Assembly: GCA_002722255.1 (NCBI GenBank)
Contig: PBLD01000010.1
Coordinates: 200,304 to 264,303 of the forward strand
Source of the DNA: Winogradskyella sp.
GTDB taxonomy: Bacteria; Bacteroidota; Bacteroidia; Flavobacteriales; Flavobacteriaceae
Reading direction: 5' to 3'
Length of the DNA stretch: 64,000 nt
Part shown: one piece after another, positions 25,614 through 35,995 of the stretch
Layout of the letters: every line of letters begins with the position of its first letter
Numbering within the stretch: position 1 is the first letter of the stretch
Position numbers and translations under genes: made by a program
The notes under the pieces: generated by a model
Seen by the model: only the letters and a program-made list of their open reading frames with translations
The model's database searches: none
What the model was told of the DNA's origin: nothing

Positions 25614-26969
25614 TTGAAAAGACTTTACGCATATATAATTTTACTCTTTTTTTGCCTTAATAGTTGGTTTGTCATTGCTCAAGGCCAGTTTTTTCTAAAG
25701 GATAAGGTCAGTGAAAAAATTAATTTTGAATTTGCGGCTAACCTTATTATTATTCCATTAGAGATAAATGGCGTAGAACTGTCTTTTGTACTAGATACAG
25801 GTGTTAGTAAACCCATATTGTTTAATCTAACAGCCAATGATTCACTAGATTTAAAAAATACAAAAACGTTTTATCTACACGGTTTAGGCGCTGATGGAAA
25901 GATTGAAGCTTTAAAGTCTAGCTACAACAGATTTAAAATTGGTAATGCGGTAGGAAACAACCAAGATTTGTATGTGGTTTTTGACACAGATATAAACTTT
26001 ACACCGCGTTTAGGTGTTGTTGTGCATGGTATTATTGGGTATGATGTATTTAAAGATTTTGTTGTAGAAATTAATTACAGTTCTAAATATATAAGACTAC
26101 ATAAGCCAGAATTATTTAAACCTAAAACATCTAAAAAGTGGAGAACCATTCCTCTAGAAGTATATAAAAGTAAACCGTACTTAGGTGCTGAAATAGATTT
26201 TGGATACAACTCAAAAGATGTAAAATTACTTATAGATACTGGTAGTAGTGATGCTTTGTGGTTATTTGAAAATAAGACTAAAGGTATTATGCCAAATGAT
26301 TCGCTATTCTTTAGAGATTATTTGGGCAAGGGATTAAGTGGTTCTGTTTACGGGAAAAGGTCTAAGGTTAAAGGTTTTCAACTAAGTTCTTTTAATTTAA
26401 AGAATGTAAATGTGGCTTACCCTGACTCAGTTTCAGTAGATACTAACAAGATTTATAAAGAAAGGGATGGAAGCGTAGGAGGTGACATTTTAAAACGCTT
26501 TAACTTATTTATAGATTATAATAATAAGAAATTGCATTTTAAGAAGAATCATTATTACAAAAAGCCTTTTACATATAATAACAGTGGTATTGTATTGGAG
26601 CACAACGGAACCATGTTTGTAAAAGAAGAGATTAAAATTCCTAAAACCGATGGATATAGCCTTAATGACGAAATGAATTCGGTAAAAATAGACCTTTCTT
26701 TTAGTCATAGAATGCTGCTAAAGCCGATGTACCGTGTTGTAGAATTACGAAAATCTTCTAATGCCTATGCTTCAGGCTTAAGGGTTGGAGATATTTTATT
26801 GAGCATAAACGGCAAAGAGGTTTATAATTTAAAACTCAACGAAATCAATGAAATTTTACATGGTAAAACAGGTAGACCCATAAAGCTTAAAGTAGAGCGT
26901 AATGGAGAGGTCAAAACTTTTAGATTTAAACTAGATAATGCCTTTAAAAAAAATGAGCCCTCAGATTGA
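25614..26969 (+). CDS. Secreted retropepsin-like aspartyl protease with PDZ domain
   Basis: The 451-aa protein has a signal peptide (LLFFCLNSWFVIAQGQ). Two pepsin-like half-domains follow, with active-site-like motifs FVLDTGVSKPILF (about residue 60) and LLIDTGSSDALWLF (about 206). A PDZ domain (about 370-445; ASGLRVGDILLSINGKEV) closes it. Having both DTG motifs in one chain fits a monomeric aspartyl protease active in the periplasm. The start codon is a TTG; no better start is seen upstream. A terminator overlaps its stop codon. Confidence 0.85.
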   Translation: MKRLYAYIILLFFCLNSWFVIAQGQFFLKDKVSEKINFEFAANLIIIPLEINGVELSFVLDTGVSKPILFNLTANDSLDLKNTKTFYLHGLGADGKIEALKSSYNRFKIGNAVGNNQDLYVVFDTDINFTPRLGVVVHGIIGYDVFKDFVVEINYSSKYIRLHKPELFKPKTSKKWRTIPLEVYKSKPYLGAEIDFGYNSKDVKLLIDTGSSDALWLFENKTKGIMPNDSLFFRDYLGKGLSGSVYGKRSKVKGFQLSSFNLKNVNVAYPDSVSVDTNKIYKERDGSVGGDILKRFNLFIDYNNKKLHFKKNHYYKKPFTYNNSGIVLEHNGTMFVKEEIKIPKTDGYSLNDEMNSVKIDLSFSHRMLLKPMYRVVELRKSSNAYASGLRVGDILLSINGKEVYNLKLNEINEILHGKTGRPIKLKVERNGEVKTFRFKLDNAFKKNEPSD

Positions 26970-26986
26970 GAGCTCATTAGTTTTTT
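26952..26986. terminator. Bidirectional terminator overlapping the stop of the PDZ protease gene
   Basis: AATGAGC-C-CTC pairs with GAG-A-GCTCATT around a 5-base loop, followed by TTTTTT on the plus strand and preceded by a run of A that gives Ts on the minus strand. The TGA stop (26967-26969) lies inside the loop and right arm. It serves both convergent genes. Confidence 0.75.
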
Positions 26987-26999
26987 ATTTTAATTGAGA

Positions 27000-27431
27000 T
27001 TATTGCTCAATCATACTTTTTTCTTTCTTGTCTAAAACACTTGTTTTATCAGGATCTATAACTAATCCTTTAATCTTTAGAGCCACTGTTGGTGTTTCAG
27101 CATTAGAATAAACGGTAATAGTTTTTCTAATAGGATTAACTCTCTTAGTGTCATATTTTACTTCAATTTCACCAGTTTCTCCTGGCATAATTGGATCTTT
27201 CGGCTTTTTTGGTACTGTGCATCCACAAGTAGATTTTACATTAGAAATTACTAGAGGAGCGTTTCCTGTATTAGTAAACTCAAATGTTCTTACACCATCA
27301 GAACCTTTTTCAATTGTTCCGTAATCGATAACAGTGGTCTTAAACTCTATCTTAGCTACTTTCTTTTCTTGAGCAAAAGATCCTAAACTGATTAAACCTA
27401 CAAATAGAATTGCTATTAAATTTTTCATCAT
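27000..27431 (-). CDS. DUF1573 domain-containing secreted protein
   Basis: The 143-aa protein has a signal peptide (LIAILFVGLISLGSFAQ) and an Ig-like DUF1573 (HYDIN/ASH-like) domain: IDYGTIEKGSDGVRTFEFTNTGNAPLVI, the family hallmark STCGCTVP and PGETGEIEVKYDT. The paired Cys of CGC are typical. The fold suggests a periplasmic binding or scaffold role; the function is not established. A second Met at codon 2 could be the start. Confidence 0.88.
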   Translation of the reverse strand: MMKNLIAILFVGLISLGSFAQEKKVAKIEFKTTVIDYGTIEKGSDGVRTFEFTNTGNAPLVISNVKSTCGCTVPKKPKDPIMPGETGEIEVKYDTKRVNPIRKTITVYSNAETPTVALKIKGLVIDPDKTSVLDKKEKSMIEQ

Positions 27432-27577
27432 TTAAATTTTTAAATTGATACTACCAAAACTACTTACTTTTTAATTCCCATCAAAATTAATTAGATGTAA
27501 TACATGCTATTTAACAGAATTTAAGGTGTTATATACACTTTAAGTATCTAATAATTTTTCAAAAAAAGAAATATAAG

Positions 27578-27585
27578 TACTTTTG
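27578..27585 (+). promoter_or_regulatory. -7 element of valS
   Basis: TACTTTTG matches TAnnTTTG and lies 29 bases before the ATG at 27615. A possible GTG start at 27585 would sit on the last base of this element, so it is rejected. Confidence 0.55.
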
Positions 27586-27614
27586 TGAGTTACTTAGCAA
27601 AAACAATACCAAAT

Positions 27615-30248
27615 ATGGAAATTCCATCAAAATATAATGCATTGTCAGTAGAAAAAAAGTGGTACGACTACTGGATGCAGCACAATTATTTTCATTCTAC
27701 ACCAGATGAAAGAGAACCATACACCATAGTAATTCCACCACCTAACGTTACAGGAATTTTGCATATGGGACATATGTTGAATAACACCATTCAAGATGTG
27801 TTGATTCGTCGTGCACGTTTATTAGGAAAAAATGCATGTTGGGTTCCTGGTACAGACCACGCATCTATTGCTACAGAGGCTAAAGTTGTTGCCAAGTTAA
27901 AAGAGCAAGGCATAGATAAAAACGAATTAACAAGAGAAGAGTTTCTTAAACATGCCTGGGATTGGACGCACGAATATGGAGGCGTTATTCTAGAGCAACT
28001 AAAGAAATTAGGATGTTCTTGTGATTGGGACAGAACCAAGTTTACAATGGATGACGATATGTCTGAAGCTGTAATAAAGGTATTTGTAGACCTATATAAT
28101 AAAGGACTTATTTATCGTGGTTACCGTATGGTAAACTGGGATCCTGAAGCTAAGACAACACTGTCGGACGAAGAAGTAGAATATGTTGAAAAGCAAGGAA
28201 AACTTTACTATGTAAACTATAAAATAGAAGGTTCTGATGATACCTTAACTATTGCTACAACGCGACCTGAAACTATTTTAGGAGACTCGGCAATTTGTAT
28301 TAATCCTGAAGATCCAAGACATCAAAATCTTAAGGGTAAAAAGGCCATTGTACCAATTTGTAATCGAGTAATTCCAATTATTGAAGATAATTATGTAGAT
28401 GTAGAATTTGGTACTGGTTGCCTAAAAGTAACTCCTGCACACGATGAGAATGATAAGGTCTTAGGGGACAAGCATAACTTAGAAGTTATAGATATCTTTA
28501 ATGAAGATGCTACGCTAAATAGTTATGGTATGCATTACGAAGGGCAAGATCGTTTTGCTGTTCGTAAAGCTATTGTAAAAGAATTACAAGAGCTAGGTCA
28601 TATTGAAAAGATTGAAGATTACAACAACAGAGTTGGTATTTCTGAGCGTACAAAAGCGATTATAGAGCCACGTTTAAGCGACCAATGGTTCCTAAAAATG
28701 GAAGATTTGGCTAAGCCAGCTTTAGATGCAGTTCTTACAAATGGTGAGGTGAAATTATTTCCAAAGAAATTTGAAAATACGTACCGTCACTGGATGGAAA
28801 ACATCAGAGATTGGAATATTTCACGTCAGTTACTTTGGGGACAACAAATTCCGGCATATTACTATGGAGATGGAAAAGAAGATTTTGTTGTTGCCGAAAA
28901 CATTGAAGATGCTGTAAAACTAGCTCAAGAAAAAACATCTAATTCAGAGCTACAAGCTTCAGACTTAAAGCAAGAAACTGACGCACTAGATACATGGTTT
29001 TCATCTTGGTTGTGGCCAATGAGTGTTTTTGATGGAATACGAAACCCTGAAAACGAAGACATAAAATACTACTACCCAACCAATGATTTGGTAACAGGTC
29101 CAGACATTCTTTTCTTTTGGGTAGCACGCATGATTATTGCAGGTTATGAGTACAAAGATCAAAGACCATTTGAAAATGTTTATCTAACCGGATTAGTAAG
29201 AGATAAGCAAAGGCGAAAAATGTCTAAGTCGCTTGGTAATTCGCCAGATGCCTTAAAGCTTATTGAAGAATATGGTGCAGATGGTGTAAGAGTAGGCTTG
29301 TTATTGAGTTCTGCAGCAGGTAATGATTTGTTATTTGATGAAGCTTTATGTCAACAAGGTAAAGGATTAGGTAACAAAGTTTGGAGTGCTTTTTATTTAA
29401 CCACACTTTGGGAAGTATCTGATAAAATTGAACAACCTCAATCGAGTAAAATGGGTCTAGAGTGGTACGAAGCTAAATTTCAAAAAGTATTAGTAGAGAT
29501 TGAAGATCATTTTAGTAAATACCGTCTTAGTGATGCATTAATGGCTATTTACAAATTAATTTTTGATGATTTCTGTGGATGGTTGTTAGAGATTGTAAAG
29601 CCAGCTTATGGTGAGCCAATTGATGCGATAACATATAATAAGTTAATTGCATTATTTGAAGACAACTTAAAAATCATGCATCCATTTATGCCATTTATTA
29701 CTGAAGAGATTTGGCAAACTATGAAGTCGCGTACACCAGAAGAAGCCTTAATCATAGCAAAGTGGCCAGCTCAAAAAGAGGCGAATGATGGATTAATTTC
29801 GCAGTTTGATTTTGCTTCTGAAGTAATTTCTGGAATCAGAAACATTAGAAAACAAAAGAATATTGCATTTAAGGATGCTATTGGGTTTTCGGTTGTAAAT
29901 AATGAAAAAGCGGAACCTTCATTCGATGAGGTTATTGCAAAAATGGGTAATCTAAGTAGTTTTGATTATGTAAACGAACCCGTTGATGGTGCTTTAACTT
30001 TTAGAGTAAAATCTAACGAATACTTTATTCCAATGGAAGGAAGTATCGATGTAGAAGCTGAGGTTAAAAAACTAACGGAAGAATTGAATTATACTGAAGG
30101 GTTCTTAAAATCGGTTCAAAAGAAATTATCTAATGAGCGTTTTGTAAATAATGCACCAGAGCAAGTTGTAGCTTCAGAAAAGAAAAAGGAAGCAGATGCT
30201 TTAGCTAAAATTGAAACCATTAAAGCGAGTTTAGCGAGTTTGAATTAA
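27615..30248 (+). CDS. valS: Valyl-tRNA synthetase
   Basis: From the ATG at 27615 the protein is 877 aa. This class I enzyme charges tRNA-Val. Visible are the HIGH motif as HMGH in [14 protein letters not shown], the editing (CP1) domain with [17 protein letters not shown], the KMSKS loop in [12 protein letters not shown], anticodon-binding helices and a C-terminal coiled-coil arm ([26 protein letters not shown]). All core motifs are intact and the length is normal. Confidence 0.98.
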   Translation: MEIPSKYNALSVEKKWYDYWMQHNYFHSTPDEREPYTIVIPPPNVTGILHMGHMLNNTIQDVLIRRARLLGKNACWVPGTDHASIATEAKVVAKLKEQGIDKNELTREEFLKHAWDWTHEYGGVILEQLKKLGCSCDWDRTKFTMDDDMSEAVIKVFVDLYNKGLIYRGYRMVNWDPEAKTTLSDEEVEYVEKQGKLYYVNYKIEGSDDTLTIATTRPETILGDSAICINPEDPRHQNLKGKKAIVPICNRVIPIIEDNYVDVEFGTGCLKVTPAHDENDKVLGDKHNLEVIDIFNEDATLNSYGMHYEGQDRFAVRKAIVKELQELGHIEKIEDYNNRVGISERTKAIIEPRLSDQWFLKMEDLAKPALDAVLTNGEVKLFPKKFENTYRHWMENIRDWNISRQLLWGQQIPAYYYGDGKEDFVVAENIEDAVKLAQEKTSNSELQASDLKQETDALDTWFSSWLWPMSVFDGIRNPENEDIKYYYPTNDLVTGPDILFFWVARMIIAGYEYKDQRPFENVYLTGLVRDKQRRKMSKSLGNSPDALKLIEEYGADGVRVGLLLSSAAGNDLLFDEALCQQGKGLGNKVWSAFYLTTLWEVSDKIEQPQSSKMGLEWYEAKFQKVLVEIEDHFSKYRLSDALMAIYKLIFDDFCGWLLEIVKPAYGEPIDAITYNKLIALFEDNLKIMHPFMPFITEEIWQTMKSRTPEEALIIAKWPAQKEANDGLISQFDFASEVISGIRNIRKQKNIAFKDAIGFSVVNNEKAEPSFDEVIAKMGNLSSFDYVNEPVDGALTFRVKSNEYFIPMEGSIDVEAEVKKLTEELNYTEGFLKSVQKKLSNERFVNNAPEQVVASEKKKEADALAKIETIKASLASLN

Positions 30249-30270
30249 TTCAAATTTTAAATAAAAACGA

Positions 30271-30308
30271 AAAGAAAAGACTACTGTTAAAGTGGTCTTT
30301 TCTTTTTT
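30271..30308. terminator. Terminator between valS and rodA
   Basis: AAAGAAAAGACTAC pairs with GTGGTCTTTTCTTT (14 bp, one G/T wobble) around a 7-base loop, ending in a T-run. It is placed for valS; its right end touches the stop codon of the convergent rodA. Confidence 0.8.
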
Positions 30309-31587
30309 ACCACTCATTTATTTTGTTGCTGTCCAACTTCACAAAAATGAATAATAAAATAGTAAAGCCCCAAAGTCCTGAGCCACCATAACTGAAAAAG
30401 GGTAGAGGAATACCAACTGTAGGTATTAGACCCATTACCATGCCAATATTTATGGTAAAGTGAATAAATAAAATAGAAGCCACACCATAGCCATACACAC
30501 GGCTAAATTGCGATTTTTGAGCTTCGGCTAAATACAAGATTCTAATAATTAAAAAGACAAATAAGAAAACGACAATACTACTTCCTGCAAATCCCCATTC
30601 TTCACCAACAGTACTAAAAATATAATCTGTTTCTTGTTCTGGAACAAATTTTCCGGTTGTTCTTGTACCTTGTAAAAATCCTTTGCCTGTTAGTCCTCCA
30701 GAGCTTATAGCTTCTTCAGATTGAATAAGATTATAAGCTTCAGACTTTCTCATTCTTTCGAGTTTAGCGGGATCTTTTTCTAAACGCAACCAAAGACTAA
30801 TTCTGTTTTGTTGGTGTGTTTGTAAGCCGTGTTTATAAAATAATTTCACACCATAGGCAAACCCTACTGCTACAAAAAGTACAAGTACGTATTGAAGTTT
30901 AGAAGCACGTTTCTTTTTTCTTATGAAATAGCGAACTGTAAGTGCTATTGCCGCAACGATTGCAGTAATTGCAATACCAAATTTTAAAGAAAGTACAGCT
31001 AAAATTATGAGTGATAAGGCTACAATTAAATAAATTTGTTGCAAGCCTTCTCTGTAAAAAACAAAGAAAAAAGCAGCATATACAATAGTGCTTCCTGCAT
31101 CGTTTTGTAGTAATATTAATAAAGCGGGAATAAATATAATAGCAGCAACACGTATCTGATCTTTTAAGGTTTTCATGTTGGTTTGCAAATCACTAATATA
31201 TTTTGCTACTGCCAAAGCCGTTGCAAACTTGGCAAACTCACTTGGTTGAATAGTCATACTACCTATGCCATACCAAGAACGTGCGCCATTTACATCTTTA
31301 CCGAATATAAATAGACCAACTAACAATAAAATGGCGGCTAAATATATGATACTTGAAAACCGTTCATAAAATTTTGCTTCTAGCGATAAGATTAAAACAA
31401 TAATTACAAAGGTTAGCCCTATAAAAACAAGTTGTTTTCCGTAAAGTTCGGTCATGTTGAAATAACTGGTTACCTCACCATCATGAGATGCAGATAGAAT
31501 ATTAATATAGCCAAAACCTACCAGTAAAAGAAAAAGAATAATGGTTATCCAGTCGAACTTAAAACGTCTTTGATTTTCTCTGAGCAT
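30307..31587 (-). CDS. rodA: Rod-shape SEDS peptidoglycan glycosyltransferase RodA
   Basis: The 426-aa membrane protein has about ten transmembrane helices. SEDS-family features include NGARSWYGIGSMTIQPSEFAK (catalytic-region motif), GLTGKGFLQGTRTTGKFVPEQETDYIFSTVGEEWG (large loop with the invariant Asp) and GIPLPFFSYGGSGLWG. It polymerises lipid II for cell elongation together with PBP2. It is the last gene of the mre operon, 3 bases after mrdA, and is longer than E. coli RodA because of extra internal helices and a basic insert near residue 225. Confidence 0.96.
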   Translation of the reverse strand: MLRENQRRFKFDWITIILFLLLVGFGYINILSASHDGEVTSYFNMTELYGKQLVFIGLTFVIIVLILSLEAKFYERFSSIIYLAAILLLVGLFIFGKDVNGARSWYGIGSMTIQPSEFAKFATALAVAKYISDLQTNMKTLKDQIRVAAIIFIPALLILLQNDAGSTIVYAAFFFVFYREGLQQIYLIVALSLIILAVLSLKFGIAITAIVAAIALTVRYFIRKKKRASKLQYVLVLFVAVGFAYGVKLFYKHGLQTHQQNRISLWLRLEKDPAKLERMRKSEAYNLIQSEEAISSGGLTGKGFLQGTRTTGKFVPEQETDYIFSTVGEEWGFAGSSIVVFLFVFLIIRILYLAEAQKSQFSRVYGYGVASILFIHFTINIGMVMGLIPTVGIPLPFFSYGGSGLWGFTILLFIFVKLDSNKINEW

Positions 31588-31590
31588 TAA

Positions 31591-33525
31591 CTATTGTTTT
31601 AAGTTCTCTTGATCTTCAAGTTTAATAGCATAATTATCTATAACCTGAAGTGTGGTTTCACCATTGATTTTGAAAGGTTCACCAGAATGAGGTTTTGCAT
31701 ATTCATTTTCAAGACTGTGAGTTAGAATCCAATTTTCTAGATCCGTTCTGGTTATCTTTCCTTTAATATATTTTTCAATCATTAAACTTGCCATTCTTCC
31801 TGCAAATCGACTTCCCCAATATCCGTTTTCTACAAAAACAGCAATTGCAATTTTGGGATTATCTTTAGGTGCAAAAGCCACAAAAATTGAGTGGTCCGTT
31901 AATTGCGTTTTTTTACCGTCAATAATTGCAAAGTTTTCAGCAGTACCTGTTTTTCCACAGATTTCTATTCCTTCAACTTTTAGTGCTTTAGCAGTACCAT
32001 CGTTGTAAACATCAAACATACCTTCTATTACAGGTTCAAAGTGTTGTCTGTCTATGGTTGTGTATTTTGGTGTGGTAAAATTTGATGGTATTGTATCTCC
32101 TTCAATATTTTTAATGATGTGAGGTGTGTAGTAATAACCACGATTTCCAATTGCAGCAGCCATGTTTGCTAATTGAATTGGTGTGGCCTCAACTTCTCCT
32201 TGACCAATAGCATTAGAAACAATGTAGGTTGAGCCCCAGCGATTATCTCCGTAAGCTCTGTCATAATAATCTCCATCTGGAATACGACCAGGTCTACCAA
32301 CAGATAAGTCATTATTTAAGAAATCGCCAAGACCAAAACTCTTAGCGTGTGCAGCCCATTTATTCATGCCGTCACCTGCATCATCATATTTATCAATAAT
32401 TCGTCTGTAGACATTTACAAAATATGCATTGCATGATTGTGCTATTCCCATATTCATATCAACAGGACTTCTATGATGATGACAACCAGTTAATTTTCTA
32501 CTGCCATAGTAATAGCCCATTCTACAACTAAAAGTGTCGTGCTCATCAACGACTCCTTCCTGCAAGCCTATTAATGCATTGATAACTTTAAATGGCGAAC
32601 CTGGTGGATACTGTGCTAACAGACCTCTATCGAATAAAGGTTTTGCAATACTATCGTAATGTAGTTTTGTGTAGTTCTTAGATCTATTTCTACCAACTAG
32701 AATATTAGGATTGTAACTTGGTCCGGTTACCATGGCTAAAATTTCGCCACTGCTTGGTTCTATAGCAACAATGCCGCCACGCTTATGCTGCATTAAAAGT
32801 TCTCCATAAGCTTGTAATTCTGAATCGATGGTAATGGTAATATCTTTGCCAGGTACAGGTAACGTATCTAATTTTCCTTCTTGAAAAGGACCAATATTTT
32901 TATTGAATCTATCTTTTTGAATGAATTTTATACCCTTCGTGCCACGTAGAATTTCTTCATAAGATTGCTCCACACCCTGTTTCCCGATTAAATCTCCTAA
33001 TTTGTAATAAGGTTGTTTTTCTATAATCCTTCTGTTAACTTCACCGATATCACCTAAAACATTAGCTCCAATAGTCGTTTGGTAAGATCTTAACGAGCGT
33101 TTCTGAATATAAAAACCAACATATTTTCGCATCTTTTCCTGAAGGACAGCGTAATCTGATTTGGATAATTGCGGAACAAATGGAGAAGGTAATCTTGGAG
33201 AGTAGTTTTTGGCACGTTCTAATTTTTTGTCGTAGTCTTCTCTTGTAATCTTCAATAGGTTGCAAAATTCAACAAGTTCTAATGAGTCCATAGGTTCAAC
33301 TTCCCTTGGAATAACCATAACATCATAAGATGGTTGGTTGGCTACTAATAATTTACCATTTCTGTCGTATACATAACCACGCTTAGGATAGGTATACTCT
33401 TTTTTTATTGCTGAATCTTCAAAGATATCGTATTCATAACCGCCATAAATCTGTAGATAAAACAGGCGTGCTATAAAAATAAGACCAACAAGAATAACAG
33501 TAGTTAAGAGTAAAAGTTTTCTCAT
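31591..33525 (-). CDS. mrdA: Penicillin-binding protein 2 (elongation transpeptidase)
   Basis: The 644-aa class B PBP has an N-terminal anchor (LLLTTVILVGLIFIARLFYL), a pedestal domain and a transpeptidase domain. Its motifs are SxxK at Ser310-Lys313 (PPGSPFKVINAL), SCN in IAQSCNAYFVNVYR and KTG in EICGKTGTAEN. It crosslinks glycan made by RodA. The start overlaps the mreD stop by 4 bases, consistent with translational coupling. Confidence 0.97.
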   Translation of the reverse strand: MRKLLLLTTVILVGLIFIARLFYLQIYGGYEYDIFEDSAIKKEYTYPKRGYVYDRNGKLLVANQPSYDVMVIPREVEPMDSLELVEFCNLLKITREDYDKKLERAKNYSPRLPSPFVPQLSKSDYAVLQEKMRKYVGFYIQKRSLRSYQTTIGANVLGDIGEVNRRIIEKQPYYKLGDLIGKQGVEQSYEEILRGTKGIKFIQKDRFNKNIGPFQEGKLDTLPVPGKDITITIDSELQAYGELLMQHKRGGIVAIEPSSGEILAMVTGPSYNPNILVGRNRSKNYTKLHYDSIAKPLFDRGLLAQYPPGSPFKVINALIGLQEGVVDEHDTFSCRMGYYYGSRKLTGCHHHRSPVDMNMGIAQSCNAYFVNVYRRIIDKYDDAGDGMNKWAAHAKSFGLGDFLNNDLSVGRPGRIPDGDYYDRAYGDNRWGSTYIVSNAIGQGEVEATPIQLANMAAAIGNRGYYYTPHIIKNIEGDTIPSNFTTPKYTTIDRQHFEPVIEGMFDVYNDGTAKALKVEGIEICGKTGTAENFAIIDGKKTQLTDHSIFVAFAPKDNPKIAIAVFVENGYWGSRFAGRMASLMIEKYIKGKITRTDLENWILTHSLENEYAKPHSGEPFKINGETTLQVIDNYAIKLEDQENLKQ

Positions 33526-34028
33526 TTTTTGTTTCTACTAAATAGAATGATAATTAGGATACTTAGAATAATAGTAAAAATACTAGAGAATAACGTTTTT
33601 TTCAAGATTAAAAGTATACCAGAAATGTTAAAAACTTCTAACGAAAATAACATGAGATGATGCGTAAAAGTTCCGAGAGTAACATATGTAATTAAACTAC
33701 CAAGCTCTGTATTACTAAATTTTATGCTTTGATGCTCGTATAACATCCCAAAAGATGTTTTTAAAAACACTGGCCTAGCATAAGCTAGAAGGACTGAGGC
33801 TGCTGCATGTACACCTCCAGAGTCTAAAAACATATCAACTAACATGCCTAGTAAAAAGCTAACTATTAGCAAGATAAGTCGCTCTTCTTTAATTGGAAAA
33901 AGAAATATAAAAATGATATAAATGTATGGATTGATGTAACCCAAAAAATTAATATGACTACAAATGATAACCTGTAACAAAAGCAGTAAGATAAAACGAA
34001 TGCTATTTATACCTAAAACACTACTCAT
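33522..34028 (-). CDS. mreD: Rod shape-determining protein MreD
   Basis: The 168-aa protein has five or six transmembrane helices. Recognition comes from position between mreC and mrdA and from features such as ICSHINFLGYINPYIYIIFIFLFP and LLGMLVDMFLDSGGVHAAASVLLAYARP. MreD links the MreB filament and MreC to PBP2/RodA. It overlaps mreC by 8 bases and mrdA by 4. Confidence 0.92.
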   Translation of the reverse strand: MSSVLGINSIRFILLLLLQVIICSHINFLGYINPYIYIIFIFLFPIKEERLILLIVSFLLGMLVDMFLDSGGVHAAASVLLAYARPVFLKTSFGMLYEHQSIKFSNTELGSLITYVTLGTFTHHLMLFSLEVFNISGILLILKKTLFSSIFTIILSILIIILFSRNKK

Positions 34029-34842
34029 TACTGCTTCTTTGTAATTTTAATATTTCATCTCTGTCTCGGTTTTCAAGTATATAAATTGTACCAATGTTGG
34101 TCATGTCATTGAAAAGTTTTACTTGAATTGTGTATGTATCTCCACTAATGTCAGTTTCAAAACTCTCAATACTTCCTATGTTAATTCCTTTTGGAAAAAT
34201 CGAGGATTGACCACCTGTGACGATAGTATCACCTACTTTTACTGGAGCAAATTTTGAGACATCTATGAGTTGAACAAACTCAGGTGTCTTACCATTCCAG
34301 GTTAAAGAACCTATGTGGTTAGAGTTCTTTAGCTTAGCATTAATTCTACTTTTTTTACTTAAAATAGAAAGTACAGTAGCATAATTTTTTGAGGTATTAT
34401 CAATAATACCAATAATACCTTTTGATGTTATAACCCCAAAATCTTGTTTTATGCTATCGTTCTTACCTTTGTTGATGGTGAGAAAATTATTGGTTGAAGA
34501 ATAACTGTTTTTATAGACATCTGCAGTTGTTATTCTGTAGTTTTCTCTAGAGATTGTAGTGTCTATAACAGCATTGTTTTCTGAGTTTACAGAATTAAAA
34601 AGTTGTTCTTTTAAACGTTTGTTCTCTTCTGCAAGAATTTCATTTTCCTTTTCTAAATCAAAATATTTATCAATAGAATTTACGGTGCCATAAACACCAC
34701 CAGACAAGGCGTTTGCAGAATTTATAAATTTACTTCTGTGGTATGAGTGCGATTGTATGGTAAGTGCTAAGCCAATACTAAAGAGAAATAAAAACAACAG
34801 AAAGGTTTTGTTTCTAATAACAAAATTGAAGATTTGTTGCAT
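34021..34842 (-). CDS. mreC: Rod shape-determining protein MreC
   Basis: The 273-aa protein has one N-terminal transmembrane helix (TFLLFLFLFSIGLALTI), a coiled-coil (DLEKENEILAEENKRLKEQLF) and a periplasmic beta-domain (TINKGKNDSIKQDFGVITSKGIIGIID, VKVGDTIVTGGQSSIFPKGINIG). It activates PBP2-RodA in the elongasome. It follows mreB by 11 bases. Confidence 0.95.
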   Translation of the reverse strand: MQQIFNFVIRNKTFLLFLFLFSIGLALTIQSHSYHRSKFINSANALSGGVYGTVNSIDKYFDLEKENEILAEENKRLKEQLFNSVNSENNAVIDTTISRENYRITTADVYKNSYSSTNNFLTINKGKNDSIKQDFGVITSKGIIGIIDNTSKNYATVLSILSKKSRINAKLKNSNHIGSLTWNGKTPEFVQLIDVSKFAPVKVGDTIVTGGQSSIFPKGINIGSIESFETDISGDTYTIQVKLFNDMTNIGTIYILENRDRDEILKLQRSSNE

Positions 34843-34853
34843 TTATTTCTCTT

Positions 34854-35882
34854 TTATTTTATCAATACGCTTTTGAATTTTGGTAAGTTTTTCAGTACAA
34901 TTCCTGTACCTCTTACTACGGCTCTTAAAGGATCTTCAGCAATATAAACAGGTAAATCTGTTTTTTGAGACAGACGTTTGTCTAAGCCTCTTAACATAGA
35001 TCCACCACCTGCAAGATAAATACCTGTGTTGTATATGTCTGCAGCTAATTCTGGTGGAGTTTGAGATAAGGTTTCCATTACAGAATCCTCGATTCTTAAG
35101 ATAGATTTATCTAATGCTTTAGCGATTTCTCTATATGAAATTTGAACCTGTTTAGGCTTACCAGTTAATAAATCACGTCCTTGAACACTCATGTCTTCAG
35201 GTGGTAATTCTAAATCTTCAGTAGCAGCACCAATTTGAATTTTTATCTTTTCGGCAGTTCTATCTCCAACGTACAAGTTATGTTGTGTACGCATGTAATA
35301 GATAATATCGTTGGTAAATACATCACCAGCAACTTTAACAGATTTGTCACAAACAATACCTCCGAGTGCAATAACTGCAATTTCGGTAGTACCACCACCT
35401 ATATCTACAATCATATTACCTTTTGGTTGCATAATATCTACACCAATACCAATAGCTGCTGCCATTGGCTCATGGATAAGGTAGACCTCTTTGCCATTAA
35501 CACGCTCACAAGATTCTTTTACCGCTCGCATTTCAACTTCAGTAATACCAGAAGGAATACAAACAACCATACGTAATGCAGGATTAAAAAACTTTTTCTT
35601 AAGCGCAGGTATGTTTTTTATAAACATACTTATCATTTGCTCAGAGGCATCAAAATCTGCAATTACACCATCTTTTAGCGGTCTTATGGTTTTAATGTTC
35701 TCGTGTGTTTTTCCTTGCATCATGTTGGCTTCTTTACCAACAGCAATTATTTTATTACTAATTCTGTCTCTTGCTACTATAGAAGGGTTATCTACAACAA
35801 CCTTGTCATTGTGTATAATTAGTGTGTTTGCGGTTCCTAAATCTATGGCTATTTCTTCCGTTAGGAAATCAAAAAATCCCAT
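34854..35882 (-). CDS. mreB: Actin-like cell-shape protein MreB
   Basis: The 342-aa protein has the actin-fold phosphate 1 motif IAIDLGTANTLI, the phosphate 2 motif MIVDIGGGTTEIAVIALGG, the amphipathic N terminus MGFFDFLTEEI and the adenosine motif IYLAGGGSMLRGLD. It forms membrane-bound filaments that direct lateral wall synthesis. It heads the mre set; 113 bases separate it from purH and contain a 16-base palindrome. Confidence 0.98.
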   Translation of the reverse strand: MGFFDFLTEEIAIDLGTANTLIIHNDKVVVDNPSIVARDRISNKIIAVGKEANMMQGKTHENIKTIRPLKDGVIADFDASEQMISMFIKNIPALKKKFFNPALRMVVCIPSGITEVEMRAVKESCERVNGKEVYLIHEPMAAAIGIGVDIMQPKGNMIVDIGGGTTEIAVIALGGIVCDKSVKVAGDVFTNDIIYYMRTQHNLYVGDRTAEKIKIQIGAATEDLELPPEDMSVQGRDLLTGKPKQVQISYREIAKALDKSILRIEDSVMETLSQTPPELAADIYNTGIYLAGGGSMLRGLDKRLSQKTDLPVYIAEDPLRAVVRGTGIVLKNLPKFKSVLIK

Positions 35883-35913
35883 GTGCGTTTATAATATTAT
35901 TCGGGTTATTCTT

Positions 35914-35929
35914 GTCATAAGTTTATGAC
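35914..35929. promoter_or_regulatory. Palindrome in the purH-mreB intergenic region
   Basis: GTCATAA and TTATGAC flank a GT centre, a 16-base inverted repeat 31 bases upstream of the mreB start. It could be an operator or part of an mRNA structure. No exact TAnnTTTG element is seen in this gap on the minus strand, so mreB may be read through from purH. Confidence 0.35.
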
Positions 35930-35995
35930 TAAGCGTAAATGTAATAAATTATACGTTATTTCTGCCCTTATAGATGTCTTAACTCAATATATTTT

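Noticed and set aside
27585..27614. GTG start for valS
   Set aside because: The GTG uses the last base of the TACTTTTG promoter element; the ATG at 27615 fits the family start.
35235..35928. Two plus-strand open frames opposite mreB
   Set aside because: They are antisense to a clear mreB gene and show no recognisable protein features.
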